From the NCBI GenBank assembly GCA_014804615.1, contig JAAUZL010000008.1, positions 190,255 through 254,254 of the forward strand: a stretch of DNA of 64,000 nt, in the 5' to 3' direction. The notes below the pieces were generated by a model, which worked only from the letters and a program-made list of their open reading frames with translations, did no database searches and had not been told where the DNA came from. Origin of the DNA: Lachnospiraceae bacterium. Its GTDB lineage: Bacteria; Bacillota; Clostridia; Lachnospirales; Lachnospiraceae. The stretch's first letter is position 1. Each line of letters opens with the position of its first letter. Below, piece after piece: positions 47,809-57,788 of this stretch. A program made the translations under genes and the position numbers.

Positions 47809-47895
47809 CTATCCATCACTCTCACCAGCCTTATTTATCGCCGCCAGAATGGTTGTTAAAATGCCGATTACTATTACCTTTAATACTTCATTCAT
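47809..47895 (-). CDS. Small hydrophobic peptide (28 aa)
   Basis: MNEVLKVIVIGILTTILAAINKAGESDG with upstream AAAGGGTGATACAT; absent from ORF track because of length. Confidence 0.4.
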   Translation of the reverse strand: MNEVLKVIVIGILTTILAAINKAGESDG

Positions 47896-47947
47896 ATGTA
47901 TCACCCTTTTCTATAACACAACTATTTCGATGGCTGCCAGTATCTCA

Positions 47948-48853
47948 TCAAGCACACATTTTGATTTCATCTGCTCCGGCATCATAGAAATAAACATGAT
48001 CTGAAAGCTTGTCTTCAATATCAAGTTCTTCTTCATTTACTAATTTTACAATGCTTCTGTAATAGTCTACGCTCTTTTTCCCATCAGCCGAAACGAAGAT
48101 CGTTTGATGTATAGATGCTGGCAGAATATAGAAGTCCCGACCATCAGCGAATCTACGCACCTGCTTCCTGTTCAGGATTCCTGCTGCTCCGTAATACATC
48201 GAGTCATTTGTATAGATGTAGAAATCTTCTGTCTGCTCATCCCCCTGTTGATCAGCCTCATAGGAGCCTCCATATACCTGTTCTACAACAAAACTCCGTA
48301 TATCACGGAAACAGTAACCGTCATCCGCAAGATTCTCCAATGCCTGTCTGTGAAGTTCCTCCGCACTAATCCCATAAGCTTCCAGCATTTGGTAATTGAT
48401 TTTTACACTAGCATAGCGCCCATCTATTTCTTTTCGATAAATATACGCCACAGACAGGTCTAGCATAGGAATAGAAACCACTTTTTCAAACATTTCCTGA
48501 TTATCCTCTGTAGAGAGCAGAATCGGATATATGCTTTTCTTTACCTGTTCCCACTCCATAATCTTCTGCAACATTTCTGAAATGCCTCCCATCTCCCTGT
48601 ATTCTTCGTTCATTTCATAGATCGCTCTGGCACATCCGGCGATACTCATATCTCCCTCACAGTACGCACCGTAAAACTTCTGCAGCGAAATTGCCGGGCA
48701 TACTCTTCCATCTGACTCATCCACGAAGATTCGGATACCATCATAATGCTTCCCGTTATTTTTCAATATCTCAACCAGCCCAAGCTGTACGTCATCGCCG
48801 CAGATTTCTCGAAGCCTTTCCAGTACCTCTTCCCTAAATACTTCATATTTCAT
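47948..48853 (-). CDS. DUF5688 family protein
   Basis: MKYEVFREEVLERLREICGDDVQLGLVEILKNNGKHYDGIRIF pattern. Confidence 0.75.
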   Translation of the reverse strand: MKYEVFREEVLERLREICGDDVQLGLVEILKNNGKHYDGIRIFVDESDGRVCPAISLQKFYGAYCEGDMSIAGCARAIYEMNEEYREMGGISEMLQKIMEWEQVKKSIYPILLSTEDNQEMFEKVVSIPMLDLSVAYIYRKEIDGRYASVKINYQMLEAYGISAEELHRQALENLADDGYCFRDIRSFVVEQVYGGSYEADQQGDEQTEDFYIYTNDSMYYGAAGILNRKQVRRFADGRDFYILPASIHQTIFVSADGKKSVDYYRSIVKLVNEEELDIEDKLSDHVYFYDAGADEIKMCA

Positions 48854-48866
48854 CCTGCTTCCTCCT

Positions 48867-49595
48867 TTACGCCACTTCCATAGATTTGGTTTTTGCAAGA
48901 GCAGCCATCACCTTTTTATATGAGTCCTCCGACATTTTCTCTGGCTCACTAATCCGATATCTTGCCTGTACCGCCTGTAGTTCCACTCCTGTGCGCTGCA
49001 GTTCTTTTTGTAACAGTTCCATTTGTGCCTCGGTAATGCTGTCTCCTCCGCCTGTTTCCAGCCCCTGTCGTTTTGCTTTCTCCTGCTTCATTTCATACAC
49101 AGTCTTTCCCCTCTCATTGACGATCACCAAGCAGTTTATTTCCCTTTCGCTGTTATACCCGATACGGTCTACTGAAAAATGCTCATTGCAGTAGAACTTA
49201 TCGTTCTTTTTCTGGATGGGAGCTTTCCCTGCTGGTATCCAGATAAAAGGCGCTGTATAGAGTTCCCTGCCGATCCCCCAGTTGAAACACGCGCGCTTGA
49301 AGCTGTCGGAAGCCTGTCCTTTCTCTTTCTCCGAATAGCTCATAGTACCTACATCCTGCTTGGCTATCCATTCCCCTGTTTCCTTATCATAGATCTCTAC
49401 CGTGCAGTAAAGATTCCCCTCTATGCTCTGGTGGCTCCGCTTCCATCCAAAGGGCCCGAAGCTCTCATCAAGGATACGCTGGTCTACCCTCGCATCCTTA
49501 TAGAGCAACAGGCTCAAGCCATTTTCTTTGATCACGGACACCCTGCACTCGATCTCATCCGTTTTAAGCAGCCTGATCAGACTCTGTTCCATCTT
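48867..49595 (-). CDS. Rad52-like single-strand annealing protein
   Basis: RILDESFGPFGWKRSHQSIEGNLYCTVEIYDKETGEWIAKQDVGT...GQASDSFKRACFNWGIGRELY. Confidence 0.85.
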   Translation of the reverse strand, partial: KMEQSLIRLLKTDEIECRVSVIKENGLSLLLYKDARVDQRILDESFGPFGWKRSHQSIEGNLYCTVEIYDKETGEWIAKQDVGTMSYSEKEKGQASDSFKRACFNWGIGRELYTAPFIWIPAGKAPIQKKNDKFYCNEHFSVDRIGYNSEREINCLVIVNERGKTVYEMKQEKAKRQGLETGGGDSITEAQMELLQKELQRTGVELQAVQARYRISEPEKMSEDSYKKVMAALAKTKSMEVA

Positions 49596-49694
49596 TTTTC
49601 TCCTTTTCCGCATACGAATCTATTTTTTTCAGGAACGCTTCCAGTTCATAACGCGCATATTCCCTCAGTTTCTTTTCTCTCATAGCCAGCCCTC

Positions 49695-50624
49695 CTATGC
49701 TGCTTTCACTTCAAACCGTCTGGAGTGGGAAACCTTCCCATAATCGGCATAAAGCTCCGGTTTCTCTTCCCTGATGCGCTTTGTATCAAGCTTCGTGGAG
49801 TCGATGTTTTTCCATGAGACACGGAAACACTCACTGCTCGCAAGCTCATTGTCCTGCATGAACAGCTTCACTTCCTGCTCAATCTGCTTCTGTTCCTCCT
49901 GCAACTCCGCAATAAATCCAAGGATTTCCTCACGCCTCCTTAATTTTTCATCAAACCCAACAAGTTCAATGGCGCTCGCTTTCCTTGCGGTATGGAAATA
50001 CTGTTCCAGCACTTCATCACAGGCCTTACTGCCATCCGGCGGTGGGATAACACCCGGCACTACATGGTTATTCCAGAAATCCTCTTCTATTTCAATGAGA
50101 CGGTTTATCAGTTCATCGTCCCACTCTAACTTCCGGTAGGTAAACTCTCTGCCTAAGATGACTGCCGCGATATACCATGTTCTTTTTCCTGTGACTGCCA
50201 TGTAATGGTAACACTGCATGATATAATGGAGCGGGATATTGCCGTCCGCCCATTTGTCAGCATTATAGGCGCTCGCGGTCTTGCATTCCAGTCCGGCATC
50301 CTCGCCTACAATCAGCCTGTCCACATCCGCAATCATAAAGGGATGCCCCGCACTCCGGTACATGAAATTAGATTTGCGCACCTTTAATCCCGTCGCCTCC
50401 ATAAACCGCTGCGCCACATAATCTTCCAGATCGTGGCCGATACGGATTGCCTCGCTGTCCTGTTCCTTCAATGTTTCGCTCGTCTTATCTTGAAATACTT
50501 TCATGGCACTGCTGTATGGATTCACGCCGCAGATCGCCCCTGCATCAGAACCTCCGATTCCTGATTTCCTTAAACGGAGCCATTCTGTGTTATCGACCCC
50601 TGCCAATGATATTTTTTCAAACAT
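49695..50624 (-). CDS. YqaJ-like recombinase / lambda-type exonuclease
   Basis: RLRKSGIGGSDAGAICGVNPYSS...VGEDAGLECKTASAYNADKW...YYIMQCYHYM. Confidence 0.9.
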   Translation of the reverse strand: MFEKISLAGVDNTEWLRLRKSGIGGSDAGAICGVNPYSSAMKVFQDKTSETLKEQDSEAIRIGHDLEDYVAQRFMEATGLKVRKSNFMYRSAGHPFMIADVDRLIVGEDAGLECKTASAYNADKWADGNIPLHYIMQCYHYMAVTGKRTWYIAAVILGREFTYRKLEWDDELINRLIEIEEDFWNNHVVPGVIPPPDGSKACDEVLEQYFHTARKASAIELVGFDEKLRRREEILGFIAELQEEQKQIEQEVKLFMQDNELASSECFRVSWKNIDSTKLDTKRIREEKPELYADYGKVSHSRRFEVKAA

Positions 50625-51035
50625 GGTAAATCTCCTTTTCTTTTCAATGCGTTTCCACTATATTTATAAACTACCGTCAGTCAATCTGACTTTTCGCTAA
50701 ATATAAAAAGCCAAAACAATGGGGACAGTTAAGATCATAAAATGGTCCCCGCTGTTCCCCAATCTCTGTTTTCATGCTCTTTTCACTATTTCCTGTCCTT
50801 CCGCTTTTCACTCCAGAAGTTTCTGCCCCGTGGCATACGCCATACACATGTATTTAGGGATTCTGTTCCGTGATATACTATTTCCCTGCATACAGCCATA
50901 TGACCAAAAGAATACTGTTAAATCCCAAAATACACATATCACACACCCACTGAAACCCCTGTATGAAAAGCTTTATCACGCATTCTCTCCGCCTCCTTCC
51001 CGCTATATATTCTGTTTCTTCCACAATGCGGTGAC

Positions 51036-51968
51036 TTATGCAGCCTTTACAAGCTGATATGCCTTGTCGATCAAAGGATTCCCGTCAATGGTACGCCCAA
51101 ACAGGTTCTCATTATAGTTTGCCGTCCTGCGAAGCGGTTCACTGTGCGTTGCAAAGTCGGATACCGCATTGATGAACCGGTACGCATTGTTCCCTACCTT
51201 CTGCAGATCAGGGGCATCATAATACCGCCGCTCCATATCTTTACGGAGTTTGATGATGTTCTTGCTCTGGATCGATGTAGCATCCTCCTCCTTCGGCAGG
51301 AGCAATTCGATGTACTCTTTCACCTGCGCATCCGTTATTTTCTGCCTGCGCAGCTGTTCAAACTCAATACCGAGGCTGTCCATGTATTTCTCAGCCATAA
51401 AGAGCGTATCCTTCGCCTCCTGTATCTTGTCATGGATGTTGCCTGTGTGGATCATGCTGAAACTACGCTTTGCTGAATCCAGCGCAAGGTTGAGCGTATT
51501 GTTGCATACCACCCTGACCGGAGTGATTGCGACTTTCACCGAACCAGAACCGTCATGAGTATTGGAGAACACCAGATAAGGGCTGATCCTTTCTCCTGCA
51601 ATGATATACTCCCTCGGAAGCCTCGCAAGGAGCCAGATTTTCTTCCCTTCCTGCAGTGATCCGGCAGTCTCATAGCAGACACCCTTTCCGAGCAGTTCAT
51701 CAGTAAAACTGAACGCATCCACATTTTGTACTACCTTATAGCGGTCGGATACCACGCCTAGCACTTTTCTGTCGGAACTGCGCACATTTGCCCTATACCC
51801 TTTCACCATTTCGTTATACCCTGTATACACAGGCTCCTGCACCACCTTCCAGTCAAGCCCCGCAAGACGGAGCGCGTCTGCTGATGTGGGTGCATCCATG
51901 ACGATCGTGCCTAACCCGTGCCACGGTTTCTCCCTTACAGAGAACATTGTTTCTACATTTGCTGCCAT
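51036..51968 (-). CDS. DUF932 phage/plasmid-like protein
   Basis: MAANVETMFSVREKPWHGLGTIVMDAPTSADALRLAGLDWKV; internal Met start chosen. Confidence 0.9.
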   Translation of the reverse strand: MAANVETMFSVREKPWHGLGTIVMDAPTSADALRLAGLDWKVVQEPVYTGYNEMVKGYRANVRSSDRKVLGVVSDRYKVVQNVDAFSFTDELLGKGVCYETAGSLQEGKKIWLLARLPREYIIAGERISPYLVFSNTHDGSGSVKVAITPVRVVCNNTLNLALDSAKRSFSMIHTGNIHDKIQEAKDTLFMAEKYMDSLGIEFEQLRRQKITDAQVKEYIELLLPKEEDATSIQSKNIIKLRKDMERRYYDAPDLQKVGNNAYRFINAVSDFATHSEPLRRTANYNENLFGRTIDGNPLIDKAYQLVKAA

Positions 51969-52013
51969 ACTCTTTTCCTCCATTCTCCTTTTTTGAATTT
52001 GGCAAAAATATAG

Positions 52014-52070
52014 ACCAACAGATTGCTCCGTTGGTCTGTGTATCATGATAATAATATATATTTAAGATAA
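52014..52070 (-). terminator. Terminator of 52107-53330 gene, related to that at 9362
   Basis: AGACCAACAGATTGCTCCGTTGGTCT hairpin followed by CATGATAATAATATATATTTAAGAT. Confidence 0.6.
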
Positions 52071-52106
52071 GGAATCTTCTAATAGATACATAAATCCTAG
52101 ATGTTT

Positions 52107-53330
52107 TCATGTAAAATCATATTCGCTTCCACGAATCTGTGCAAAAAACTCCTGCTCTATGAACTCTTGTTTTACTTTTCTGATAAATTTCGCATCAGTG
52201 GCAATCCTATAGACTGTGACAAGCAAACCACCGACATCCAGACTCCTCAAAGCATCTTCATTCCCAAGTGAGGCATTTGCTCCTACATAAATCAGATTGC
52301 TTGCGCTTGCGATAAAATTGGAATAACTCAATATTTTTCTAGTTCTCACTTCATAAACATTCCTGTTATATTCCACACCTTCATCATAAAACAGCCCGTG
52401 TAGCATAGAAATCATCGTGTTAATAAAAATAGAAAAAGTCGCCTGCTTACCCACTGTAACAATATTCGCCATATCCAGTCCATTCGAAGCCAGATCTGCC
52501 GCCAGCCCAGCATCTATTACTGATATAAAAGGCAAGGGAAGGCTATTCTTTGTGCTTATATCCGAATTTAGGTGTATAATTTCCTTAATGAGTGAAGCTC
52601 CTACTTTTGTTTTTCCCTCAATCCCTTCATGCAGCAATTTGTCCTTTGTTTTTGAAAGTACAAGTCCTGTATTCGCTTTATTCTTAAAATAATCCATTCC
52701 CACATCATTCGTGTAAATATGATAAGATTGTAAATCCTTATTTGTTAGTGTGGAAGTTGCAATGTTGGCAGTTCCAAAAACCAATCCCAGGATCGGATCA
52801 TGACCAATTGCTGTTACACGATGCCCCATCTGTTTTCCACCACTCAGGGCTCCATTGGCACCGATATTGGCATCAAAAGGAACAGGACACGGTGGTTTTC
52901 CCTTGGAACCACATATCTCTTCCAAAGACGGATTATAATATCTGTGCATACGATCCGATTTTTCTTTAATATGCCCTTTTGTGTTATTCGCCGCTGTCTT
53001 GTCATCTAATCTTTCAGGGAATTTTGTAAGTGCATACTGCCGTACTACCTGTAATGCCACCGCAAGAAACAAAAACGAGATATCAAATTTATTTAATCCA
53101 GTACACTTTTCAAATTTCTCATCAATCTCTGCCAAAATCTGTTCTGCGTTAGCTGCTACTTCTGCCACGCGGGCTGACTCGTCTGCTATCATCCGCATAT
53201 GCCCTGTTATGGTTTCTGCATCTTTCAGCGTGTCATCCATATCATTTAGAAGTGCCTGCCTTTCCCTTGAAGAGGCCGCTGACCGCTCCCGCATTTCCAC
53301 ACTTCGTTTTAAAAAATCTTCGTATCCCAT
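52107..53330 (-). CDS. Hypothetical protein (407 aa), coiled N-terminus
   Basis: Intact ORF starting MGYEDFLKRSVEMRERSAASSRERQALLNDMDDTLKDAET. Confidence 0.65.
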   Translation of the reverse strand: MGYEDFLKRSVEMRERSAASSRERQALLNDMDDTLKDAETITGHMRMIADESARVAEVAANAEQILAEIDEKFEKCTGLNKFDISFLFLAVALQVVRQYALTKFPERLDDKTAANNTKGHIKEKSDRMHRYYNPSLEEICGSKGKPPCPVPFDANIGANGALSGGKQMGHRVTAIGHDPILGLVFGTANIATSTLTNKDLQSYHIYTNDVGMDYFKNKANTGLVLSKTKDKLLHEGIEGKTKVGASLIKEIIHLNSDISTKNSLPLPFISVIDAGLAADLASNGLDMANIVTVGKQATFSIFINTMISMLHGLFYDEGVEYNRNVYEVRTRKILSYSNFIASASNLIYVGANASLGNEDALRSLDVGGLLVTVYRIATDAKFIRKVKQEFIEQEFFAQIRGSEYDFT

Positions 53331-53351
53331 AATCTCGTATAGTCTCCAATT

Positions 53352-53918
53352 CTAACCCAGTGTCGAAATTAGATTCCTGGCATCACTTATGTACTCTGAC
53401 ACCAAAGCGGTCGTATTACTATCTTCTCCGTTAAGTTCTTCTTCCAATTTTTTAATATATTCAAGCATCTCCGCTTCAATTCGATCTCTTTCCTGTAGTT
53501 CTTCCCGTGTCAGCTTCTCTTTCTCTTTATACTTAGATAATTCCTCTTTCGATTCATCTATTTTATCCATACATTCTTTAATCTTCTTTTTAATATCCTG
53601 CTCCTGCCTCTGATACTTATTCTCATACACTTTCGAAGCATCAACATACCCTTCCCTTTTCCCCTGATCGTATGCCTTCTCCTGCTTCTTTTCCTGCGCT
53701 GCTCCTGCCGCAACCCCAACCGCTCCTGCCGCAGCCGCAGTAGCCGCAACAGTTCCTGTTGATGCTGCCATCATCCCAAGTCCAGCCGACAGCCCAACGC
53801 TAGTCGCTCCAATGGCACTAGATGCCACAGCAAAACCCGCTGCTGGAAGCACCACCGGCGCAGCTACAACTGCTCCTACTGCACACACACCACCTAAAAC
53901 CCATTTCCCGAATCCCAT
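53352..53918 (-). CDS. Hypothetical protein: Gly/Ala-rich hydrophobic N-terminus + coiled coil
   Basis: MGFGKWVLGGVCAVGAVVAAPVVLPAAGFAVASSAIGATSVGLSAGLGMMAAS... then charged helices. Confidence 0.65.
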   Translation of the reverse strand: MGFGKWVLGGVCAVGAVVAAPVVLPAAGFAVASSAIGATSVGLSAGLGMMAASTGTVAATAAAAGAVGVAAGAAQEKKQEKAYDQGKREGYVDASKVYENKYQRQEQDIKKKIKECMDKIDESKEELSKYKEKEKLTREELQERDRIEAEMLEYIKKLEEELNGEDSNTTALVSEYISDARNLISTLG

Positions 53919-53939
53919 ATTTATCTCCTTCCTACTATC

Positions 53940-54028
53940 TTAGTGAAGTTCCAACAATGCTTCCCCACGCTTATTCCACTCCATGCCTTCACTAACCCAC
54001 TGTCCAACTCTTCCAATGCCTCCACAGA
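53940..54028 (-). pseudogene. Duplicated 3' end of the TerB-like gene
   Basis: Minus-strand RVGQWVSEGMEWNKRGEALLELH* equals the C-terminus of 54645-55061 (EQWVSEGMEWNKRGEALLELH*), with a 1-nt indel upstream. Confidence 0.8.
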
Positions 54029-54108
54029 GTTTCAAAATTGACTGTATCTTCACTTGTCCTTTTTGCATCTATTATTTTCAAAATGTCCTGCCAGAAATTC
54101 TGGCTTTT

Positions 54109-54540
54109 TCACCGCCATCCCTCTTGACAGGATAGAAGCTCTATCGTCCTCTGATCCTTCTTCCCTGCAAAAAACTTATCAAGCACTCTTTGAAATACAT
54201 TTTCTTCCGGTGCAGCTTCTGCAAATAAAGTCATAGAAGATCTGAGCTTCAGGTTGTCGGGATATCCCATCACATCATTCGCATCCGAAGACTGCAAGCT
54301 TAAGAGCGCATTGCTTATCTCTATCAATCGGGACTTAAGAATTGTATTCGCCATATACTCCTTCGCTTCAGCTAAACCATCAATGCCATAAAATTCCGAG
54401 GTCGAACTGAACCCCAACCCCTTTACTTGCGGAAAAATATACCATATCCAATGGCTCCGCTTATGTCCTAACCGTATTTCTGACAAAGCCACCCCATAGT
54501 AACGTTCCTGTGCCTTCAAAAATCTGTCCAAATCATACAT
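54109..54540 (-). CDS. DUF1810 family protein
   Basis: YDLDRFLKAQERYYGVALSEIRLGHKRSHWIWYIFPQVKGLGFSSTSEFYGI is the DUF1810 signature. Confidence 0.92.
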   Translation of the reverse strand: MYDLDRFLKAQERYYGVALSEIRLGHKRSHWIWYIFPQVKGLGFSSTSEFYGIDGLAEAKEYMANTILKSRLIEISNALLSLQSSDANDVMGYPDNLKLRSSMTLFAEAAPEENVFQRVLDKFFAGKKDQRTIELLSCQEGWR

Positions 54541-54644
54541 ATTCTATCCCCCTTTCTATAACTTCATATATTTTGCGCCGATCTCAAGATTACTCCTGCA
54601 ACAGCCCATTTTCAGAATCTTATACTCATGTCCTCCCTCTTTAC

Positions 54645-55061
54645 TTAATGCAGTTCCAACAATGCTTCACCACGCTTATTCCATTCCATACCTTCACTAA
54701 CCCACTGTTCAACTTTTTCTAATGCTTCCACAGATATACCCATTTCCTGACACATATCCCGAATTTCATTCCGTTCTGTATCCGAATAGTCGTTATCTAC
54801 CCAGCACAACTGAACAGCTTGTACCAAGAAGAACATCTTTTCCCGATCAGTTTCAAAATGGAATGTAATCTCATTGGTTTCATCTTTCAACTTCTCCAAG
54901 CATTCAACTTCCGCTTCTCCCAATTCCAAAACAACAGCCACTTGACGATAGAAAACAAACTCATTCTCATCCACAATGCCGTCTGCCTGAGCCAGTCTGA
55001 TCAATCCTTTCAAAAAATTAACCCTTGCTTCTCTTGTCTGTAACACTTCTTTGATCTCCAT
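54645..55061 (-). CDS. TerB-like protein
   Basis: FLKGLIRLAQADGIVDENEFVFYRQVAVVLELGEAEVECL...WVDNDYSDTERNEIRDMCQEMGIS. Confidence 0.75.
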   Translation of the reverse strand: MEIKEVLQTREARVNFLKGLIRLAQADGIVDENEFVFYRQVAVVLELGEAEVECLEKLKDETNEITFHFETDREKMFFLVQAVQLCWVDNDYSDTERNEIRDMCQEMGISVEALEKVEQWVSEGMEWNKRGEALLELH

Positions 55062-55114
55062 ACTCGTCCTCCTTTGTAATTCTTACTTTTTAAACAATTC
55101 TTTGGTCTGGTATT

Positions 55115-56485
55115 TCATTGTGAATCGTATGTTCCTGTAAATGTCGCCCCGCTAGACGCCCTAAAATCTTCTATGTATATGCTTTCATCTTCTTGCATAT
55201 ACACGATGAGACGCCCTCCATTTTCATCCTCAAATATGATTGAGCCATCATCATTGTCACCTATGCACAGTCCAAGATATTCATCCTCCTGTGCTCCATG
55301 CCAGCAGTTTCCTGTCAACATCATTACATCCATATCCTCCTCAATTAGGATAGTTACATCTGCTCCATCGGAATCTTCATTTTCCCCCTCATCCCACTGA
55401 AAGGCTCTCCCATACGATGCCCTGCTTGCCATCACTTCATCCAATAAGTTCTCTAGATAACCATAACTTTCGTTATCTAGAGATTGCTCGTCATCGTACC
55501 AGTCACCACTTACTATATCCTCATCTACTATATTCTCATAATCGTACGCCGGTATGCTTTCCATTTCCGACTCAACTTCGGTTTCGACTGTCTCTACTTC
55601 CTCCAACGCTGAGACAGTCTGTCTGGTGCTATCTCCACTTTCCATATTGCGTGTTTCAAGAAGTTCAACCTCTTGACCACGAGTATCATCACTCGGCGCA
55701 TTTTCATAGATCATTTCCAAAAATAATCCTTGCATCAATGTGACATCGTCATCCCCTACAGTAATCGATTTAATAGAACAAGAATTTCCATCCTTTTGAA
55801 AAAGAATTGTTAGTAAACTTCCATTCGCTCCATAACCACTGAAAGTAACGTGATACAAATTGTCTCTAATCTTATTACTACTCCACTTACCTTGGGTACA
55901 TGTTGCCTTTAATGCTTCGCCAATTGTTATTTCATCGCTGTAATCAGTAAAACACATTTGGCTTACGCCCTTAGATTTCCAAGCATTTGCTATATCAGTA
56001 ATCCCTATCCCCTTTTCACCCAGAGCAAGCAAAACAAGAAAAACGATACAAAGCCATCCCGATATCTTCTTTAAGATGCGAAGTTTAATATATCTCTGAA
56101 AATGAGCAAACGCTTTAGGCGGATTGATTTCTGCTTCTGGCAGAAGTATTTTTACCAAATATGCTTCCAGACAATCCTTTTCTTCTACAAGATTGCTCTC
56201 TTTTGAAAAAGGACGGAACTTATCTTTTATAACCAACTTTCTATCTTCAATTTTTACACTGTATGTAGCATATTTACATTTCAGATCAAGATTTCCCTCT
56301 TCATTTGTCAGAATACTCTTACAATATGGATATTCCAGCTTGTCCTTTAGTAACTGTCGGATTGTCTCAATATCCATTTCCCCAAAATCAGCATTATCAT
56401 CTCGTTTATAAGGAGAAGATACGAAAACAGTATAAAGAGTTGATGCCAGCCATAATAAAGCCAAAATAACTGTTAATGTTTCCAT
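55115..56485 (-). CDS. Hypothetical membrane protein with acidic C-terminal region
   Basis: N-terminal TM and a second TM (ISGWLCIVFLVLLALG); long Asp/Glu-rich region. Confidence 0.65.
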   Translation of the reverse strand: METLTVILALLWLASTLYTVFVSSPYKRDDNADFGEMDIETIRQLLKDKLEYPYCKSILTNEEGNLDLKCKYATYSVKIEDRKLVIKDKFRPFSKESNLVEEKDCLEAYLVKILLPEAEINPPKAFAHFQRYIKLRILKKISGWLCIVFLVLLALGEKGIGITDIANAWKSKGVSQMCFTDYSDEITIGEALKATCTQGKWSSNKIRDNLYHVTFSGYGANGSLLTILFQKDGNSCSIKSITVGDDDVTLMQGLFLEMIYENAPSDDTRGQEVELLETRNMESGDSTRQTVSALEEVETVETEVESEMESIPAYDYENIVDEDIVSGDWYDDEQSLDNESYGYLENLLDEVMASRASYGRAFQWDEGENEDSDGADVTILIEEDMDVMMLTGNCWHGAQEDEYLGLCIGDNDDGSIIFEDENGGRLIVYMQEDESIYIEDFRASSGATFTGTYDSQ

Positions 56486-56544
56486 ATTTCTTTATCCGTC
56501 CTTTCTCAGATTCATTCTCTTCAAGCTAATATAATATCTTTAAT

Positions 56545-56607
56545 CGTATAAATTATACGTCTTTAATCATTATTTTTCAAGTAATTATCGCACTATAATA
56601 ACGATAA
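56545..56607. promoter_or_regulatory. Operator-like inverted repeats upstream of XRE gene
   Basis: CGTATAA-A-TTATACG (56545-56559) and TTATCG-N11-CGATAA (56585-56607, encloses TATAAT). Confidence 0.55.
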
Positions 56608-56631
56608 ATTGAAGTATCGGGAGGAATTATG

Positions 56632-56973
56632 ATGATTGATATCCTTGGACGCATAACTCAGCAGCGCTTATCACGCGATTGGACAGAATATCAGTTGGCA
56701 CAGAGGTCTGGCATTCCACAGTCTACGATTTCCTCCTGGTATCGTAAAAAAATGCTGCCAACACTCCCGTCATTAGAAAAAATATGCCTTGCTTTCGATA
56801 TGACTATGGCACAATTTTTATCTGAGAATAATTGCTTGACGGAAATCACACCCGACCAGCAAGAGCTTCTTAACAAGTGGGAATTACTTACCTCTGCTCA
56901 GAAGAAGGCGTTTCTTGCTTTGATAAACTCTGTCACTCCGCAGAAAGATAATTCAGAATCTCTTAACATTTAG
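56632..56973 (+). CDS. XRE-family HTH regulator
   Basis: WTEYQLAQRSGIPQSTISSWYRKKMLPTLPSLEKICLAFDMTMAQFL. Confidence 0.9.
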   Translation: MIDILGRITQQRLSRDWTEYQLAQRSGIPQSTISSWYRKKMLPTLPSLEKICLAFDMTMAQFLSENNCLTEITPDQQELLNKWELLTSAQKKAFLALINSVTPQKDNSESLNI

Positions 56974-56995
56974 CAGATGTACTTCCAGCATCTAT

Positions 56996-57214
56996 CTAAA
57001 TTCTTCTTGTTGTGTTCGTAAGACCATAGTAATTGTTAGGATACATATTGAGATCTCCAAATACACTTCTTGGTATTTTCCAATACCTTCCAAACTTAAC
57101 TGCAGGAATTTCCCCGTTCTTGATTCTCCTATAAACCGTTGATGGACTGACTTGCAGTCTCTCACAAAACTCCTTGATCGCCATGTACGATTCTTCCATT
57201 TCAACTACCTCCAA
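56996..57214 (-). CDS. Excisionase-family (HTH_17) DNA-binding protein
   Basis: MAIKEFCERLQVSPSTVYRRIKNGEIPAVKFGRYWKIPRSVF. Confidence 0.85.
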   Translation of the reverse strand: MEVVEMEESYMAIKEFCERLQVSPSTVYRRIKNGEIPAVKFGRYWKIPRSVFGDLNMYPNNYYGLTNTTRRI

Positions 57215-57500
57215 AACAATTTTTCTATTTTTAACAATTTGTTAAAACACATCTAACAACTAAGCAAAAGAAAGCATAAATTGTCATGAACTCCATTTAA
57301 TAATATGTTAGAAAGCGAAATAAAAAATTAAACTTCGACAACAGATTGATAATGCATTGTGCACACAATTTTTTATAGGTAAACTCCAAATCCATACCGT
57401 CCTGCGTACACTCTATACAAAAAAACTAAAATTGCATTCTGCGTACCTGTTAATACATTACAAGATTAAGATAATTTTTTTCTAAATAAGGAGAAATAAT

Positions 57501-57788
57501 ATGTCCACTACTATTAAGAACAATGCCAAGAACGAAATAATCAAAATAAGAGTAAGCAAGGAAGAAAAAGAGACTTTAAAACAGTTTGCTGCTTCAACAA
57601 ATCAAACTCTTTCTGCCTATATGCTTCATAAAAGTATGTATACAGATTCAGATTTTCTAAAATCTCTACCGAATTTGTTTGAAGCATGGCGCCGTTTGAA
57701 CGATATCTGCCATGAAGTCGAGAAATGCACTGATATATCACTTAAAAACCGTATCAACACTATTTTGAAAAAGGAGAATTCAAAATGA
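57501..57788 (+). CDS. MobC-like mobilization accessory protein
   Basis: IKIRVSKEEKETLKQFAASTNQTLSAYMLHKSM; overlaps the relaxase-like gene by 4 nt. Confidence 0.65.
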   Translation: MSTTIKNNAKNEIIKIRVSKEEKETLKQFAASTNQTLSAYMLHKSMYTDSDFLKSLPNLFEAWRRLNDICHEVEKCTDISLKNRINTILKKENSK

